From Symmetrospora coprosmae (taxonomy: Eukaryota > Basidiomycota > Cystobasidiomycetes > Symmetrosporaceae): 64,000 nucleotides of DNA. The notes under the pieces were generated by a model. The model had not been told where the DNA came from and did no database searches. It saw nothing but the letters and a program-made list of their open reading frames with translations. Positions 46,301-58,718 of this stretch are shown here, piece by piece (within the stretch, counting starts at the first letter, position 1; the number at the start of each line of letters is the position of its first letter). Position numbers and translations under genes: made by a program. The stretch is taken from positions 1 to 64,000 of the forward strand of contig VUYT01000054.1 of NCBI GenBank assembly GCA_008802785.1. The letters are read 5' to 3'.

Positions 46301-48790
46301 GTGAGAGAAGAAGAAGGCACGTCAGCGTGATCACGGGACGCAGAGTGTGAGTCGACGAGAGCCAGCGTCTCGGCCATCCATGACGCCGCAACGATGCGGG
46401 GACTGCGCTTACGCTCTCGCAGGAGGTGCCAGCAGAGGCAGACTAGACTGCTTGCTTCACAGCCCACGCGGTGAACCCGCTGCGACAGACTCAGCTGCGG
46501 GCAGCAGCAAGCCTCCCGCTCATCCTGCACGCGGTGCGCATCGCCGTACTCTCGCGCGCAGCACAGCGCCCCAGTCCCCCTGCTCGTCGTCCATGACCAT
46601 TAGGCCTGCGAGGTGCAGACCAACACATCAGCCACGGTTTGGGACCCTCCTTGCCCGCCGCCGACCATGCGCTCAAGGTTGATCCGGCTGGAGGGGAAGG
46701 GGAGAAGTCCGCCCGCCGGCACTGTGGCGTACGGACGGGCGAGCTGATGCCCTTCGCTTTGATGGTGCCGGCAGAGCAGTTGCAGCACCGTGCGCCCATG
46801 GGGCCGTTGCGCGAGAGAGCCGATGCAGACAGAGGGACGCAATCAGCATGCTGCCCGGCATCTGCGAGCCGAGCCGGGCTTCGAGCTGGCCAGCGCAGCC
46901 ATGGTAGCAGACTTACCAGGCGTGGGCGTTCGCTAGCCCTGGCAGGGCGGACGCAGGCATCTTGCCAAGCCCGCGCCGGCTTCTCTGCACAGACGTCGGC
47001 CTCTAGCACTGGCAGAAAAGCGGATCGGGCAGGTCTGATCCCGCTCTTGCTGGCGGACGGGTTCCCCGGTGATGCGAAGTGCTAAAGAGAAGGCAAGTTA
47101 CGTGTCAGAATGTCAGCCTCTTGTAGAAGACACGCAAAGCATGACTACAACGTAGCTTTGTGCAAGCTGTGTGCGCGACTTACCCGAGCTATACGCTGCT
47201 TCGGCGCAAGTGCGATATCGAGGGGCGGTGCATTGAGGGGAGGAGCTGCGCACCCGCGCGCGTCTCGGGGGTGCAGGTCTGCGTTGCATAGAGGGCCCAA
47301 ATGTCAGCCTTCGGCCTTGAGCACCGGGCTTCGAAAGCGGCGCAGAGGTCCGCACTGCGCGATGGCCTTCAATCACTGAAGGGCGACTGTCTCTCGAGCG
47401 TTGAGGATGAGCGGCAGCGCAAGGCCGAAGCTGGGACCCCAGCGGCCGATGAAGGCACGCCGAGCCAGACTTGAGAGAGATGCGGCCGTGCCTGCGCGAT
47501 GAACAGCACAGTGCGGAAGTCAGCTTGCACGTCCGCAAAGGACAGCGGAGAGCCGGAGCTCCATATCAGGCCGAGCTCTCGCTCACTTTGTCTTCCCGTA
47601 TGCGCTTCGGCTGCGCGCTCTGTGCGCGGCGCTGACCACGCGAGCCGAGTCGGCTGAAGGACCGGCCGCAGTCGGGCAGCCGATGGGGTGGCAGCGTATT
47701 GCGACCTACTCTACCGGTCATCCCGCGACGAGGCGTGGTGCTGCTGACGGCGAAGCCCGCACAAGCTCTACAAAGCTCCCGCCCACGGATGATGCCTTGT
47801 GGACGTTGCGACGAGGCGAAGCTGCTGCTGCCGGTCCTGGCCGAGAGCGGGTGTGGCGAGAAGCCCGCGAGCAGGTGCAGAGAAGGCAAAGGCAAAGGAA
47901 CGATGCATCAGTATGCTGGTCGATGATGCTCTCGAGCTCCCCATCCTCTGTCTGGCCTCACCTTGTTCCTTGCTAGCCTTGCAGCCTCGGTCGCAGCGGG
48001 AGGAAGCTGCGAAGCGGGGCCGCCAGTCGGGATGGAGCGTCAGCAGGGAGGACTCGTATCGCGAAAGGGCGAGCAAGCATGGCCGAGCGACGCTGGCGCA
48101 TTGACTCACCACCACCATCTCATCCATCGTAGCGCATCTATGTCCATCCATCGTTGTCTCGCTCGGCTCCTCCGCCTGCTCTGCTCTCCCTGTCCGCCGT
48201 CCCCCCCAGTCCCCGCCGTCCCCCCCAGTCCCCGCCGCCCAACCCAGCAGGCTGCATCTCCCTCTCCTGCCCGCCATGTCCCAGTGGCCCGGCCATCTGC
48301 GATCTCCTCGACACGTCCATGCTCCTTCGATGCTGCTGGCCTTCCACCCCGACCTTCCTTCGAGCTGGATGCGTTGTCGATGCGAGTCGGCGGGGAGGAG
48401 ACGGAGAAAGCGAAGGGAGGTCCCCCCAGCGAATGAGGAGCGAGCTCGCGGGGAGGATGCAGGGATCTCGCAGAGGATGCACGGAGAAGTGCTACGGTGT
48501 AAGACAGGCAGCAATGCAATGCACAACATGATCACTAACGTGTCTCCTTTGCGCGTCCGCGCGTCTTCCGCTCACTGATTGTTTGCATGCCTCGGAGCTC
48601 TCGCCGGACAGCACCTCGCTCTGCAGGACCAGGAACAACACTGGCCTTGCTCACTCACCTCACATTGACATATCCTACCTCTACAGCTACACCGAGACAA
48701 GATTCGAGATGTCGAAGCCGTTCCAGTACCCTACCATCCACCTCTCCGCCCACCTCAGCCGCTGCTTCCTCCGCACCACCGATGCCACTC
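43400..48790. other. Unresolved region with many splice-like signals
   Basis: About 5.4 kb. Repeated CTCAC/CTTAC and GTCAG motifs at about 100-200 base spacing, read on the minus strand as donors and branch sites, suggest one minus-strand gene with many small exons, but I could not find a frame-consistent chain. A minus-strand piece near 45.9-46.1 kb (EEDIFLPNTSHLASSPP, GRRFFYAYIKLDKQTED) looks protein-like after a hydrophobic segment. A CTG run at 45760-45782 and pyrimidine-rich sequence at 48170-48300 add low complexity. Confidence 0.35.
48190..48236. repeat. C-rich minisatellite, two units
   Basis: Two near-identical units of about 18 bases of the form cgtcccccccagtccccg stand in tandem within a strongly pyrimidine-rich stretch. 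Confidence 0.75.
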
Positions 48791-51480
48791 CCCAAGCTTA
48801 AAACCCTCATCTGCAGTGCACACATGTGTGTTCAGGCGCAGACGAGCTGACTCTTCACATCCGAGCCGTGCATCATTGTCCGACTTTCATCCTGAAGGGA
48901 GCAATCGGGGAGATGGCGGTTCTCGAGCTGGATGGCTCCCTGGAGCTGGCATACTCGTGCCCTTTCGCCCACCGCTACAGAAGCGACGACTCGCACCTAC
49001 GCTATATGCACGTCAAGACCAATAGGAATGCCAACAAAGAGAAGCGAAGTCGCGATCAAGGATCATGCGGCGAGGTCGCAGGCATCTGGCTGGAGTACCG
49101 CGATGTCGCGCGCGCGCTCGGAGGTATATTCTTGCTCGCTCTACGCTGAGTGCGTCGATGTCTCTTTCTGACGCAGTCAATGAATCATTGGCACTCATCA
49201 GCACCGCGGAGGCAAGATAGGCATACACAAGGATGTCCTGGCATCGCTCCCGGCCTTTCCTGCAGCGGGACGGGTGGCGGGGCAGCCAGCACCGGTCAAG
49301 ATGGAGAGCGTGGAGGCTTCTGGACGGATCAAGCTGCTGTCTGATCGGGACCACTCGGCAACAGCGCTCTTGAAGTCTTTCCTCGCCGTCTACGGGTCGG
49401 CAAGTCGCAGGCATACGCGGATCTTCATCCATGGTTCCTCCTGCTGTTCCGCGCGTACCTGCAGCGATGAGTCCCGGTGTTCTGCTGCGGTACGAGTCCC
49501 TCTGCTGGTTGTCAAACACATACTGACTCCGCCTCTCATCAGATCCCGCCCGGGCCGCTCACCAGCTACGCTCGAGTTCATTCTGGCTTCCTTTGTTTGT
49601 GCGGGTTGTCCAGAAGGTAGGCGTCAGAGGGTTTCGCCATGCAGGATACGCGTATGGCACACGTACTTGAGCAATGCTCGAGTGTGCACAATTGCATCGC
49701 TCGCAATTCGAGATGGAAATAAGAGCTCTATCAAATGTCGAGCGCCGGCTGGTCTTCCACACGTCTAAGTGGGCTAGGGTAGTGGCGGGGAGCTGACACG
49801 GACGGCATCCGTTGGGGGAGTGGCTTCAGCAGGCGCGCGAGCGGCCATCGAGGGTCTAGGATGGATGCAGGCGAAAGCGAGAGAAGCGGACTGGAAAGCA
49901 ACCTCCGACTCTCTTATCGAAATCTGGTAGACCCGGACTTGCAACGAATTTCGCTAAGTCGCCACCCCTTTGTCCGCGGGCCCGCGCTCTTCTTCTTGCC
50001 TCTCTCAGACCGGAACACAAGAAACATACCCCTCATCCAGCAACCGCGTGCGCGCCTATCCCCTGGCCCTTACACGTACCCGATCAATGACGTTCGAGGT
50101 TGGTGCAGCCTCTGACGGGAGGCGCCTGGACGCCCGAGGGAGTCCGCTTTGCCATTGATTCAACGCCGACTGAAACATTGCCCATCTCGCACACAACGTA
50201 TCACACGGTAATTGCCGTTCACGCACGACGGCTTCTGCCCTATGGGCATGCTCCGACACTTCGGCGCCGGCCACTAGATCGGCGACCGTATCAGATACAT
50301 TTACCAGGAGATGAAAGACGGAAGACAAAAGTGGGGGCGTCCGCATCGGAGCGCGACATGCTCTGCAGCTGGGACTCTTCGCTGACGGATGCCAGCGCAT
50401 GCCAAAACGCACACGCGATGTTGTCGGCTGCGTCAAACGCGGGTATTCCTGGGCAGGGTTTCCACAGGCACAATCGTCGGGAAGGTAACAAGGCCGCTCG
50501 AGGGTAATGGGCGCACCGCTGTGAGTAGACGCGACGAGCCGTGGAGACGAGCCAATGCACAGAAGCTGATCGGTCGCCGCTTCGTAGACGGCTACCCCCG
50601 AGACGCCGGTCTACCTGATCCGCAACGACAACACGGAGGTCGAGCGCTATCGTGAGCCTGCTATGTCGATCAGCCGCGACGCCTCTGCGGTCTTTGACAA
50701 TACCATCTGCCGGGAATCCCGCACAGGCCCAGCTGCACGCGTCCTGGGTTTCCCCGGAGAGTAGGCGGGAGAGGCGCCCGGCGTCCGTCTGTCTGTCTCG
50801 GCGCTACTTTGGCCGTCGCGCTTCAAGTAGTTCAGCAAGAGGAGTAGGCGATCGATGTCTCACCAAGTCCAATGGATTGTATGATCGGAGGTCAGGTAAA
50901 ACATGTCGGAATGCAATGTGGTCGGTCGAGCATTCAGGACGGCTCTGTATCGCGCCGGACGACCTTTCACCGGCATGGCACGGGCGCCTCGCGCTCGGAA
51001 TGGCCTTGCTCCCGGCTAGGTAGAGCGCAGAAGATGATGGCGCGAGTCCAAGGAGCACGGACTCGTACAACACGGCTGCCCGGGGACCAAGAGAAAAGAC
51101 GCCTTCGTGGCTGTGCACTGGACGCGAGTCGCCCGCATGCAGATACGCGCGATGGACCCCGAGAGGCATCCGCGACCTCGCGCAGGAGGCGAAGTGCTGA
51201 CGCGCACACGTGAATGCTTGAACGATGCGAGCAACATCTTTCGCGGCGGGTTGCGACTTTTGAGAGATTCTGCGATCGGCCTAGGCTGGCATACTCGGGG
51301 GTTGTGCTACTCGATGGACACCAGACAACAGTCGCAGATACTGATACTGATACACAACCGCTCAAAAACTTGTGTGCAGCACAGAGACGTTCGATATAAC
51401 GCAGCCAAATTGTCTATGGACAATCATTAATATTCCTTCGATGATGAAAGCGGTAGAGTGGAGAGAGATGCAGCAGAGGG
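48791..51480. other. Region with possible plus-strand coding pieces
   Basis: Between about 48830 and 49110 a plus-strand frame reads ADELTLHIRAVHHCPTF, MAVLELDGSLELAYSCPFAHRY and SDDSHLRYMHV, with Cys/His spacing reminiscent of degenerate C2H2 fingers. I could not confirm a start, splice chain or stop. From 49.8 to 51.5 kb I see only short competing frames. Confidence 0.3.
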
Positions 51481-51534
51481 TGTATGCAAGCTGTGTTGGG
51501 TGGACTGTATCACCTAAAGGTGTGCGTAGATCAG

Positions 51535-52335
51535 TCAGGCAGCCGCGGGCGGCCTTCGCGCCTGTGTCCTGCGGACAGACCGGCCGTCGGTGCTATCGCA
51601 GCGCTTGCGCTTGGCGGCACGATCGTCCATCCACGTCTGGAAGCGCTCTTGCATGCCGGGGAAGGCCTCGCTCTCCAGCAGGCTACGGCAGTAAATGTCC
51701 AGCGTATCCGAATCGATCTCCTTGCGTCTTGCTGCGAGCCACAGAACGCCCAGGTAGGCTTCGTAGGTGTCGGCGAAGACTTTCCATCGCTTGGCTTCCT
51801 TCTGGGTGGTGAGATCCAGCGTCGCCTTCAGGTCCTTGTCTAGGCCATAACCCAAGGCCAGGTTAGCCAGGGTTTCGTTGTTGAGGAGCAGCGCACGAGC
51901 CCGCTACACATTGCGCCGCAGGTGGACACCGTCAGCCTCCGCGTGACTGTGACAACAGCGCATGCACAGGGCGCTCACCGTAAGGACGCCTGAGTCCATA
52001 TGCGGGTAGCGATCTATGAGCCAATCCGTGACCCAACAGTACAGCACCGCGTCTCCCATTGTCTCTGCGCGCTTGTTGCTGCCGAGCTCACTGGCCCAGT
52101 GATCGGCACCTTGCCTGGTTCTGCGCTGCCCGACTACAAAAGACTTGTGCAGGAAGGGAGCGTCGCGCAGGTGCGCAGGCAAGGTGGGCAGTGGCGGGAG
52201 CCGATTATGTTGAATCACAAGTGGCTCGTCCGGTGCTGTTCGACAGGCCAGTCTGCCGGCGTCAGCCCAGGCCCGAACGCATGCGCAAACTGATACTAGA
52301 AACGGCGGCACCGGTGACGGACGAGCAGTAGACAT
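51535..52335 (-). CDS. RNase III-domain protein, single catalytic domain
   Basis: Small protein built almost entirely of one RNase III fold, which cleaves double-stranded RNA as a dimer. After splicing: FLHKSF/LGSNKRAETMGDAVL (signature helix), DRYPHMDSGVLT/RARALLLNNETLA, LGYGLDKDLK and FADTYEAYLG. Relative to E. coli RNase III, the residues aligned with E41, D45, D114 and E117 are present, while the position of E38 is Lys. The intron between GVLT and RARA spans about 51904-51965; a second lies inside the signature region. No double-stranded RNA binding domain follows; the C terminus is basic (AAKRKRCD...RRTQARR). The 5' end (ATG 52335, MSTARPSPVPPF) is the least certain part. It could act in rRNA processing or be a mitochondrial ribosomal relative. 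Confidence 0.72.
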
Positions 52336-52479
52336 GTTCGGTGGGTGCGCTGAGGGCTTGTGCCCTGCGCTGCTGTAGCAGGCAACCTAGCGCTTGAGGT
52401 CTAGCAGAGCCGAGTTGGTGTGAGGCTTGGTCTCGGGACAGGCTGGGTGACCAGCAAGACCCGGCACTGGCCGGCGCAA

Positions 52480-52780
52480 AGGAGGTCATGGCGGCCACAG
52501 ACGGAACGGTCGCCACTCAAACGGACTGTGCAGCGAGAGCAGTGTGTTGGTCAGAACGAAGGCGTAGCAAATCAGAGGCACTATCACAGCTGTCCATGCT
52601 GCCCAGCGCCTCGCTGCACAAGTCACGGTGTGCGCGAGCCGCATCGCCACTGGCACGTGCGGAGGCTCGCTGGAGTCTGCAGCAGGCAGCGTGGACCGCC
52701 TTCCGCAGCGCTGTACACGAGACGTAAGTAAAGGGCAAGGTGAGCAGCGGCAGCGTTTGCTCGACAAGCATTTGTATATG
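52480..52780 (-). CDS. Possible small membrane protein
   Basis: A minus-strand frame contains one clear hydrophobic span, AAWTAVIVPLICYAFVLTN, followed by a short basic/aromatic tail (FEWRPFRLWPP) before its stop. It lies just upstream of the RNase III gene on the same strand. No start is fixed and no family recognised; chance hydrophobicity is possible. Confidence 0.25.
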
Positions 52781-53669
52781 AGGCGCGGACGCTCTGCCCT
52801 GTCCTGCTGACTGGCCTGCTTGGTCCTTGCTGGCCCTATTGACGGCATCGCAGTGTCGATCTGTGGGATCCGCATCCGCGCGCTCTGTTAGGCATGCGAG
52901 GTGAGCAGGCACAGGTGATCCACCGGAAACTATGCGCGCATGCTGCGCGCATCTTTGCTGACTGTGCTCGATCCTTCACCTATCCTCGCCGCCTGTCCGC
53001 AGCCTCTGCCAGGTTCCTCGGCACCGCAGGCGCCAGCCCACCTCCAGCGTCTTCGCTCCTTCGCAGTTCTGTCTGCCCAGTCGCACCCCAGCACGAGTCT
53101 CAGCACGAGGGTTGTCACGGGGTCCCTTGTCCTGGCTGGCTGGCCGCGCTGCCTACCGGATCGCTAGACCACCTTCTACTCCACAGGCCTTGGCCTCCTC
53201 AATGCCCACCGGCGCCTGGTTTCACCCGCGACACGTGCTTCTGGCCTTCCTCAGCATCCATCACAAAGCGCTAGACGTTGTCTTCGGAAAGGTCCGGCGC
53301 TAGCTCGAGGCCTCTGGCGCTCTCAGAGACACACCTCCTCCTCGCCCACCGAAGCCGGCCGCGGCTGACGGCAGGCTCCGCTGCCCTCTGCTACAGCGCA
53401 ACGGACTGGTGTCCACTTCGCCACCACGAACAGTACCGGCCACCTCGATGCACACACCCAGACCCCTTCCGAGCGTGTTGCGGAAGTTTGATCTCGCGCC
53501 GCCCTTCGAGCACTGCCTGATGCGGCTCAAACAGAAGGGCGGCTCCCGCCAGTAGCCAAAAGAGCGACATGCACCAAGATCTTCATGACACTTCACGCAC
53601 TCCACGCCGAACTGATGTCCCAAAAGCATTTAGCACGGTGAAACCGGCTGAGCGGGCGTTCGGGCTGCC

Positions 53670-53698
53670 CGAAAAAAAAAGGGCAGCCTATCGCATTA
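53670..53698. other. Inverted repeat around an A9 run
   Basis: The arms ggctgccc and gggcagcc flank gaaaaaaaaa, forming a perfect 8-bp stem on either strand. It lies in the gap between the RNase III side and the tRNA-like gene; it may be a transcript-end structure or a remnant. No function is assigned. Confidence 0.6.
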
Positions 53699-53757
53699 TG
53701 GCGCTTATTGACCCCATTGGTACCCTGTGGTAGAGAACCAGGAGGCACAAAAACTAA

Positions 53758-53902
53758 TGAAACAGCAGGGAGTCGAACCCTGTGCTAATGCTGATCTCCC
53801 GAGTGGAAGCTGTGGACCAGAGGAGTTATCAGGAGCTGATCATGCCGTGCAGGGGAAGTGTAGACGACGTACGCAATAATGTTACCGATACACCACTGTT
53901 CC
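53758..53902 (-). tRNA. tRNA-like gene with a probable long intron
   Basis: On the minus strand a 7-bp acceptor stem GGAACAG/CTGTTTC (one G-U pair) closes 145 bases. A D-arm GTGT/ACAT with GGTA in its loop follows the 5' strand, and a canonical T-arm CAGGG-TTCGACT-CCCTG precedes the 3' strand. The discriminator is A, and a T5 tract typical of RNA polymerase III termination follows seven bases downstream. The length implies an intron of about 70 bases. The anticodon stem is imperfect in my fold (ATTGC/GCATT, one mismatch), so the isotype is left open; ACG is one reading and a Gly-like D-arm is noted. Confidence 0.6.
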
Positions 53903-54026
53903 GTTCGATATGGGGTACAGTGAATTTACAATATATATACGCTTGATCGTTGGTGGTGGCTTTCTGACAGATGTCCACGACTTGCACGCGAGATCCCTAC
54001 GCTTCGTTCAGCACCATCCAACAACC

Positions 54027-55370
54027 ATGCCCACCATCCTCCTCCTCGGTCCCCGCTGCTCGGGCAAGTCGAGCGTTGCAGACCACCTCGTCCAAAGCGA
54101 AGGGTTTCAGCGCGTCAAGATTGCGTCGCGGCCGACGGATGACAGCCTCCACTTCGACAACGCGGCAGACTTCCTGGACTACGCGACGCTGAACTGGAGG
54201 AGCGGATTTGTCTGCTCCGGAGTGCGCGAACGAAAAGAACTCGACGCGTTCATCAAGCGTCCTTGGGTGCTTGTTGTCGGATGCGAGGCCGGCGTGGCAT
54301 GGAGATGGCAACGGCACAACGAGATGTGAGTCGCCCCCCACCTGCAAACGCGGACTGTACCAACGCGTCCAGCAGCGCTCGCCGCAATGATCTACCCGAG
54401 ATCACGCTCGAGCAGTTCGTCCGCGAAGACGACCTCGAGATGTTTGGCGAAGGCCAGACGTCAGAATCCGCATCACCTCTACGCAAGAAGACGAGCTCTG
54501 TCCACACTCTCCAGATCCCTCTCGGACACACAGCCTCGCAAGTCACCCTTCCCACCATCCCTCCTCCCTCGCCTGAGATACGGCCTCGAGCGCTATTCAT
54601 GGGCGAACGCAGGCAGCACGCACCGCTATCGCCATTGCTCCGCATGTGCAACCTCCATATCCAGACTTCGAGCTTTACTACATTGCAGGATCTCCACGCA
54701 CACATCACCGAGCTCGACCTGACCAAGGAGGATCGGATGCGCCCGGGATGGGAGCGCTACTTCATGACCTTGGCCGGTCTGGCTTCCTTGAGGTGCACTT
54801 GAGCAACCGTAGCATCATCCACATGCCCGCAGCTGACACTTCTACGCATCACAGGAGCAATTGCATGAAGCGACGCGTGGGAGCTGTCTTGGTTCTGAAT
54901 AAGCGCGTCATCAGCACGGGCTACAACGGAACACCGCGCGGAATGCGCAATTGTAACGAAGGAGGCTGCGCTCGATGCAACTCTACGTCCATCACCGCCG
55001 CTGCAAGAAACCTCAAGCTGAACGGGCCATCGCTGAGCGGTACAGCAACTCCGGTCAAGAGCGGAGTGGCGCTAGACGAGTGCCTCTGCCTGCACGCCGA
55101 GGAGAACGCCCTGCTCGAAGCAGGTAGAGACAGATGCGAGGGCGCAGTCATCTACTGCAATACGTGGGTCTATGCTTCCTCGTCACTAGCCCTGCCGTAC
55201 CTGACGCGTCTTTGCGGCTCGACAGCTGTCCGTGCCTGAGATGCGCCGTCAAGATCTGCCAGACCGGCTGCAAGGAAGTATGCTACTCCCAGGCGTATTC
55301 GATGGATGAAATGAGCGCGAGCATATTCAAGGAGGCAGGCGTTGTGATGAGACAGATAGATCTAGAGTAG
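54027..55370 (+). CDS. DCD1: Deoxycytidylate (dCMP) deaminase
   Basis: Zinc enzyme converting dCMP to dUMP, supplying thymidylate synthase. The fungal two-part layout is present: an N-terminal P-loop-like segment (MPTILLLGPRCSGKSS) and the C-terminal deaminase core. The core reads MKRRVGAVLV, STGYNGTPRGMRNCNEGGC, the catalytic HAEENALLEA and, across the last intron, NTCPCLRC with two zinc-binding cysteines. Before the core, LDLTKEDRMRPGWERYFM is typical of the family. Introns near 54327-54390, 54821-54870 and 55165-55230 keep the frame. It ends MRQIDLE at 55370. Intact and very likely functional. Confidence 0.9.
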
Positions 55371-55438
55371 AGTCATCGTTCAGGTCGGCTTTCTTACCCA
55401 CTCACCGATGCCTCGAGCATCACTCCCGCACTGCTTCG

Positions 55439-58121
55439 ATGTGGTCATCCGGGCCATCTAGAACGTCGTCGTCTGGCTCGCAGGACCGCCCGCCAAGCAG
55501 CCTTTCGCATCACCGGCGAGCCGAGGGCGCGCGTCCAACAGGGTCGTCAGGGTCAAAGCACCGGGCGGACGACGTGTGGAAGCTGGATGACAGCGACAAT
55601 GAGGACAGTGGAGATATAGACACGGCTGCTCATGGCGGCATAGCCAGAGTGGCTGCTCAGGCTGGGTTAGGGAGGAAGGGCAGCGCGAGCAGTCTGGCGC
55701 TCCAGCAGCCAGCGCCGGTATCCATCCCCACCTCGACAGCAAGGACTGAAGGCTCAGCTGCGAGCAGGGCGCCATCCGCTGCCGCAATGTCGATAGCAGC
55801 CAGCCTCACCAACGGCGCATCCTCGTCCTCTACCAGTCGGCCAGAGCTTGGGAGCCCGACAAAGACCAGCGGCGCGTCGGTGCCCAAGGAGCGACCACGT
55901 CAGGCCAGCTACGGCTTCTGGGAGCGTCTGAGCGGGCTGGGCGCGGCAGTGACTGGCGCATCATCCTCATCATCCACCTCTGCATCGAGCTCCTCCTCTG
56001 CTCTGTCGCGAGAGAAGGACCGCGACCGGGATAACGACTCCTACGTGCAGACGGGCTACGCGCGCTTCGACGCTGAGCTCGAGCTGGAGGACAACTTCGA
56101 CGGGACCTACTCTGTCAATGCGTCCTCATCGAGTGTCGCAACTCCAGGCACATCAGGCTCATCCGGCAAGCTCTTGGCTCCGGCCAGCATCTCACGACCA
56201 TCTCTAGGCGGCTCGGGCGCGTTATCGAGTGGAAAGGTGCCGACTACAGCCTCTACAACTGGCGGTATACTGCACGCGCCGCAGCCAAAGGGAAAGAGTA
56301 GGATGCTGGAAAGTCCGGGCGGCACAGCGACTATCGTTGGCACTCCGCGTGCGAGGTCTCCGCTAGCCAGGAGGAACTCGGAGCGCCCGCGCGATGAAGA
56401 CGACATGAAGAGGATGCTCAGCAAAGACATCGAAGAGATCATGAAGGGTGAGTAGCCTCAGCCTCAATTGGCCCCTTCATTCCAAGCTGATCAAATTGCG
56501 CAGACCCGGTGAATCTCCTCAAGAACCTGTCCCTGGCTGCGCCACCACCTACGTCCGGCGAACCTACAACGCCCAATGCGCTAGGGTCTCTGTCGTCCTC
56601 CTACACATCCAATGCCGCTTCGGACTACTACGATCTGAAAGCCTCTCCCGAAACGCAAACTCGCGCCACTTTCGTCGGCTATGACTCTCCGCTTGCAGAT
56701 GCATCCCCCGATGCCGCGCAAGCTGCAGGAGAGCTGGCAAAGATACAAGCGCAGGCGCGTCGCGATGCTACCCGGAGAGAGAAGTTCATAGAGTGCCTGA
56801 GTCGAGATACGGTGGACATCGGTGGGTTCACCACCTGCAGAGATTGCACGTGCATCGCTGAGCTCGGAGCTGAATCTACATTCGAATACAGCGGAGCTGC
56901 GGAAACTTGCATGGGCCGGGGTCCCGCATGAAATCCGCTCCATCACCTGGCAGCTGCTTCTGGTGTGTGAGGCCAGCGTGCTGCATACGACATGGAGCTG
57001 ACTTCCGTCTCCGCAATCCAGGGCTACCTTCCTTCCCCATCATCTCGGCGCGTGTCTGTGCTAGCTCGAAAGAGGCAAGAATATGCCGATGCCGTGCGAT
57101 TGGCCTTCTCTCGGGGCGAAGCGGCGCTTGATGCGACGCTCTGGCATCAGATCCGGATCGATGTGCCGCGCACCAACCCTGGCGTGCCCTTGTGGCAGTT
57201 TCCGAGCACGCAGAAGGTGAGCCCTCGGCTAAGTCGAATGCTTACATTTGCACGCGGTCTGACTCGTCGCACATCCAGTGCCTCGAGCGGATCTTGTATG
57301 TCTGGGCCATCAGACATCCGGCATCAGGGTATGTGCAAGGCATCAACGATCTCGCCACGCCTTTCTTTCAGGTCTTCCTGTCGTCCTATATTGGTGAGAT
57401 GCCGATTTTCCCGGCAGCCCGCGGATGTGGTGGCTGACGCCAGTTACGTACAGACTGCGACCCGGAAGATTACGACATCTCCGCCTTGCCCGCTCACGTT
57501 CTGTCGGCGCTCGAAGCAGATACCTTCTGGTGTCTCTCCAAGCTACTGGATGGCATTCAGGACAACTACATCTTTGCTCAGCCTGGCATCCACCGCCAGG
57601 TGGCACGGTGTCAAGACCTTTGCTTTAGGGTGGACGGTGAGCGTCGATTGTACTTGATGTGCGCGCACAAGCTGACTTACTGTTCGGCTGTAGCCCCACT
57701 GGCGAAGCATCTCGAGAGCGAAGGCGTTTCGTTCCTTCAATTCTCCTTCCGATGGTTCCACTTGCTATTCCTGCGGGTGCTCCCGGTGAACTCGGTCATC
57801 CGGATGTGGGATACTTATATGGTAGGGAATCTAGCTCTGAGGATTAGGCTACTGGCCGTCGGCTGATCCTCCTGGTGCGCTCTTCAGTCGGAGGGCTCGG
57901 ACGCCTTTGCCAACTTCCATACCTACGTCTGCTTGGCTTTCCTCCTACGGTGGAGCGAGAAGCTGCGGTCGATGGACTTTCAGGGCATCATGCTCTTCCT
58001 GCAAGATCCAGTTGACCACGAAACCTGGTCAGAATCTATGACGGAACTGCTCCTCAGCGAAGGGTACATGTGGTCCGCCCTCTGGTCCGGAACGAAGAAC
58101 TCTGGCTTGGTGGGGAAGTGA
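55439..58121 (+). CDS. GYP1: TBC-domain Rab GTPase-activating protein, Gyp1-like
   Basis: GAP for Rab/Ypt GTPases of the Golgi and secretory pathway. About 340 low-complexity Ser-rich residues precede the TBC domain, as in fungal Gyp1. The domain has KLAWAGVPHEIRSITWQLLL, the arginine finger in IRIDVPRTNPG (IxxDxxR), RILYVWAIRHPASGYVQGIND with the glutamine finger YVQ, DTFWCLSKLLDGIQDNYIF, and FLQFSFRWFHLLFLR...VIRMWDTYM. The last exon holds FHTYVCLAFLLRWS and ends SGLVGK at 58121. Roughly seven short introns, all in phase where tested. Likely intact. Confidence 0.9.
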
Positions 58122-58718
58122 GCGCCGTAGTCGGCAGATGTACGTAGTCAGCTGTCGTACCATGTAGCATCTTGGCTGGTCTCGAGGGTGGTGTGTCGAA
58201 CTGCGGTGATCCCGCTTCGGGCAGCCTCCGCCCGCCTTCTCGAGGTCAACGCTTGGCTTCGGATGTACTGATCAGACGCAATCGCTTACGCCTCTGGTAT
58301 CGAAAGTGACTGCAGCGCGTGACACCTACACAGACTCGATTGACTGGCTTCCTGAAGGTCGCGCGCAGGCGCAACGGCAATGCCAGCGACCGGGTCATGC
58401 AAGGATCTAAGGATTGCCTGCCCGTGCTTTTGAGCCGACAATCTCGTTGCTTGAGAGACCCGCAGAGCTCACCACAGATGGACACTTGACGGCATTTGCA
58501 GGATGCTTCGGCTCGCGGAGGGTTCTGCTTTGGACCGGTCGAGCCGCGAGAATGCGGAACTCCCCCGTCGAGGAGGCGGACAAAGGGGTCCGAGGGGCAG
58601 AGGACGCGGAGGGCGCTGCTTGGCTCTCTCTCCTCTCCTCTCATCTTCTCTTTCTCCTTCCTGCTCACCCATTTTGTTCTTCGCCGTCTCACTGCTCTCC
58701 TTCGACCTTCCTCTCACC

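Noticed and set aside
47768-48535. 255-codon minus-strand frame
   Set aside because: Low-complexity pyrimidine/purine-rich DNA gives long frames on both strands here; no motif supports it.
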